Below, one piece after another: positions 60,658 to 64,000 of a DNA stretch of 64,000 bases (its first letter is position 1; each line of letters opens with the position of its first letter). A program made the translations under genes and the position numbers. Below the pieces are notes generated by a model. It made no database searches. It was not told the DNA's origin and saw only the letters and a program-made list of their open reading frames with translations. Source of the DNA: Thunnus maccoyii. Lineage: Eukaryota > Chordata > Actinopteri > Scombriformes > Scombridae. Location of the stretch: positions 20,818,501 through 20,882,500 of the forward strand of contig NC_056538.1 in assembly GCF_910596095.1 (NCBI RefSeq), in the 5' to 3' direction.

Positions 60658-63344
60658 GAAAGCTGAAGGCATTGAAGCGTTTCCTTCCACTTTTAATGGA
60701 CTTCTATTCAACTATCCACTCCTGATTCACTTTTATAGCTCTGGCTCTGCTTCTGAAATCCTCATTCACTTTACAGAAGTCATTTCTGTCCTCTTGACAC
60801 TGTCAGCTACACTGCACAGTGTTGGGCATTACGTATACCCTCTGAGGGATGACTGGTATTTGAATATGAATCAGAGTGGTTTATTTTTGAATGTTTCTTA
60901 AGCCAATGCACTGATGTGTGTTTATGTATACAGTATGTGTCTTTTCTGTTGGCAGCTACAGGAGATTTAAAGTTCACAGTACCACCGCTGCCCTACACCA
61001 GCCTTCCATCCCCGAGCCCATCTGTGCTCAGAATGTTTGTTGTGGTTTTGGGGGAGATTTAATGGCTGGCAGGGCGAAATAGTTTTGAGATGCCTGGGTA
61101 AAATCTGTGTGTTTGGACGAAAGGGGGTGTTTTCAAGGCCACACAAACAGTTCCAATCTGGCTCTAGGATCACACTGCACAGGAAGCAAGTTATTGCTTT
61201 TTTTTTTTTCTAAAAATAAGTGAAACAGGTTTAGAAATTGGTTGCCAGTATAGCTTCATTTGTTTGGGATATTTTAAAAGATAAGCCAGTATTTTAAAAC
61301 CAGAAAGAATAAGTGAGACGACCCCAGTATAATTCATACATTCATTAAGATTGACATTTTAATAACATGGCTCAACACAGCAGCTAGTTTGCACCCATAG
61401 TCCCAACAAAACTAAAAAGTGACAAAATGGATAAAAAGAATGAAATGTGATTGGTTTATTTCTTTTTTCTAATATATGAAAAATAGCATCTCAGGACTCG
61501 ATACTAAACAAAAGAACTTTCAATCACATGACGTCAGTCTAATCAGCAGATGACTCAGTTTTACTATCAATAAAAAAACAAAAAAAGAAACAAATTGGTT
61601 TTCACTGTTGTTTAACTTGTTTGGGGATTATTCTATAAATCAGTCAATATTTTAAAACCAGGCAGAATAAGTGAGCTCGCTTCACCGCTATCAATAAAAT
61701 ATAAGCTCCACAGAAAACTAATAAGTGAACCTTGAGTTATGATTGTTTATTTGATTTGAAACAACTATTTCCAAAGTTATAATTTCAGCAGCATAAAAAG
61801 ATTTAAAGCTTACAAATGATATTTGACAAAACATTCTCACCACGATCATATCACTCAGCAGATGGAGCTTGCTCATTTGAAATATCAAAATTTGCATTTT
61901 TCTGAGTACTTTAAGTGCTTCTGCTTCCAATTTCAAGAATAAATTTGCGGTCTGAGCCTCACAAACGACGGTATGTATGTGCTCATGTGTTCACGTGTAC
62001 TTAACCCCAGTGTTGTTTGCCCGCTTTCACATTCCACTAAGTACAAAAGAGAGGGCTTCTATTTATTATACAGTGACAACATCGTAATTTTCCAGCACAC
62101 ACACACACAAACACACACAGCCCCACTAATAACCTTTGCTTGGCATAGCCCTGACACATACAAAGCTCAGGTGTGAGATAATGAAATTAGCGCCCCATGC
62201 TCATGCTCTCATTGGCCCTGTGGACAGACTAATCCCTGCAATGTCATCCTGAGGAGAAACATGCTACACCTCCACAACAGACATGATAGTTAAATAGACT
62301 TTTTCCTCTTTAATTATTCTCATAATCTATTTGTTTTTATTTTTCCTGTTTAATTTAAGGTACAGGCATATGATGTCCTTCTTACTGCGTGTAGCGTTGA
62401 GCACATAATGTTTACACTCAATGCATACTGTACTGGAATTTTAAATGGGCGAATGTTGTCCCCTCAGAGATGAATAATGTTATTGTAATTTAAAACTAGG
62501 ATTGGAAATCAAAACAACAAAGGGAAATATTTTGAAATGCTCTTCTTCCAGACTCCTTCTCTAGTAGAGTTTATCCACTGCTTTCTCTGTATGTCATTGC
62601 TTTGAGGGTTTATCTCTCTTTTTCTATTCTCTTTTAATGACGTGCTTGAGTGATGCTAATGAATGGTTCTTACTCTCTTCTTCAGTGTCTCCCACTCCGT
62701 TCTTCTTTTTTCTTCTTCTCTCCATCTGCCTGCTTGATCTGTCAGAGAGACCGCAGAAAGAGATTTTTCTACTTCGGTTATGAGACTCCCTCAGGGTGAT
62801 TCTAAAGGAAAACTCACATGACTTTTCTCTTTTTCTCTGCCAGACTCGCAATGTGATGGATGGAAGTGTTTAAAAGGCCTGACTATTTCTGTTGGACTGC
62901 GCATCAGAGTGGCTCGCAGTTAGGAGTCAGGAGGGAGAGTTAGGGCGACGGGGTAGATGTGTAGGTGGCCCTGTTGAGATAGGAAGGTATGTGTGGGTTT
63001 GTGTACTTACTGTATGTGCATACAAGCATTTGTGCTTGCATGTGTGGTGCAAGTTAAGTCTTCTGTGAAGGAGATGCCAATGTGACGCTCTGCACGGCCA
63101 TGACTGATTGCACTCTGAGCCAGCTTTCCTGTTTTGGGACTTGGAGTCACAAGAATGATTGTTTGCACTGCAAAAAATACATTTTTAGCTATGAATGCTG
63201 ACTTTATTGTGTGATAAATCAATATGTTGTTCCAGAGAAAACTGACAATTTTGATAATCATTTAAGAGTCATTAATCATGATAAAATACCAAAATTTAAC
63301 TAGCTCCAAACATTTTTTTATATAAATTTAGATTTGCTGTATCT

Positions 63345-63769
63345 AGGGTTGCAACTAACAATTATTTTCATTGTGAGTTAATATTCAAATAAAGTTTTGT
63401 TCAATAAAACATTAAAAACTGTGAAAAATGCCCATCACAATTTACCAGAGCCTGATGTTATGTCATCAAATGTCTTATTTTGTCCGACCAACAGTCCAAA
63501 ACTCAAAGATATTCAGTTCACTATCGTATGTGATGAGGAAAAGCTGCAAATTCTCAGTTTTTGGTTACTGAAGCTATTAAATATTTGGCATTTTTGCTAT
63601 AAAAATATTACATGTCTGGATTTTGGAATGTTTATCACAGACTTAAGCTTGGACTCTAGATATTATTCACTCTTTTCTTAGATTTTATAAACTAAATAAC
63701 CGATTGATTATTCTAAAAAAATAATCAACAGACTAATAAATAATGAAAATAGCTGTTAGTTACAGCCCT
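63345..63769. mobile_element. Most complete copy of the 'GCAACTAA' repeat, with 28-bp inverted ends
   Basis: The left end 63345–63372 starts agggttgcaactaacaatta. The right end 63742–63769 closes with ctgttagttacagccct. They are imperfect inverted repeats. The interior has gtccgaccaacagtccaaaa and aaagatattcagttcacta, landmarks of a very abundant teleost MITE-like family. Confidence 0.7.
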
Positions 63770-64000
63770 ATTAATTATAATCAACAACTTAAAGCTGAAC
63801 TAATGAATATTTTTATGATAAAAATGGATCAAATAACTGTGTAATGTGAAAGGGGTCGCTCGACGTGACAAACCCTCAGAGAATCCTAACCTGACTTTTC
63901 AGCTCTCCGGAGCGTTTTAGCTTCTTTCAGCTCATTGTTTTTGTTTTTTACAGCTTAAATCTTTACTGCTCTGGTTCAGTCTCACAGCCCTAATAGTGTT

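Larger units (their letters stand above)
35901..64000 (+). other. ppm1l: ppm1l intron 1 (continues past the window)
   Basis: After the donor at 35901 I found no ORF resembling the next part of PPM1L (expected to begin TAAEYVKSRLPEALK in human). The intron therefore exceeds 28.1 kb, in line with the very long first intron of the human gene. It holds microsatellites, MITE-like repeats and possible regulatory elements, listed separately. The parts not listed are ordinary non-coding DNA to my reading. Confidence 0.8.

Overview
The window is vertebrate nuclear DNA from a ray-finned fish, probably a percomorph teleost. The evidence is split, intron-rich genes, abundant (CA)n and (CTAT)n microsatellites, teleost-type non-autonomous repeats, and an otolin gene. 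Gene content and order match the neighbourhood I know as PPM1L–NMD3–SPTSSB–OTOL1 on human 3q25-q26. As I recall the human strands, fish orientations differ for some genes.

Layout: 1–644 (+) holds the last two exons of an unidentified gene with an extracellular-type domain end and a Pro/Ser/Thr-rich tail. 1636–4467 (-) is a complete otolin-1 gene (487 aa, 4 coding exons). About 8.5 kb of intergenic DNA with old repeats follows. 13922–14164 (-) is the single coding exon of sptssb, with possible 5' exons and promoters at 15.5–16.2 kb. 19529–33264 (-) is a complete nmd3 gene: 15 coding exons, 504 aa, plus a probable non-coding first exon beside a CRE-containing promoter. 35502–35900 (+) is ppm1l coding exon 1 (residues 1–133). 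From 35901 to the end the window lies inside ppm1l intron 1, more than 28 kb. It contains microsatellites, MITE-like repeats and some candidate conserved non-coding stretches, but no exon that I can see.

How the genes relate: nmd3 is a housekeeping 60S ribosome export adaptor. sptssb and ppm1l both act on sphingolipids at the ER, sptssb in serine palmitoyltransferase and ppm1l as the phosphatase acting on the ceramide transporter CERT. otol1 is a tissue-restricted otolith matrix protein. I see no operon-like or mobile gene system and no clearly new biological system. The most interesting signals are a 42-unit UG repeat abutting an nmd3 3' splice site, a near-perfect intronic hairpin in nmd3, long UCUUC arrays in the ppm1l intron, and a cluster of short upstream ORFs before ppm1l. 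Exon boundaries were placed by hand from reading frame, splice dinucleotides and family knowledge; no alignment was run.
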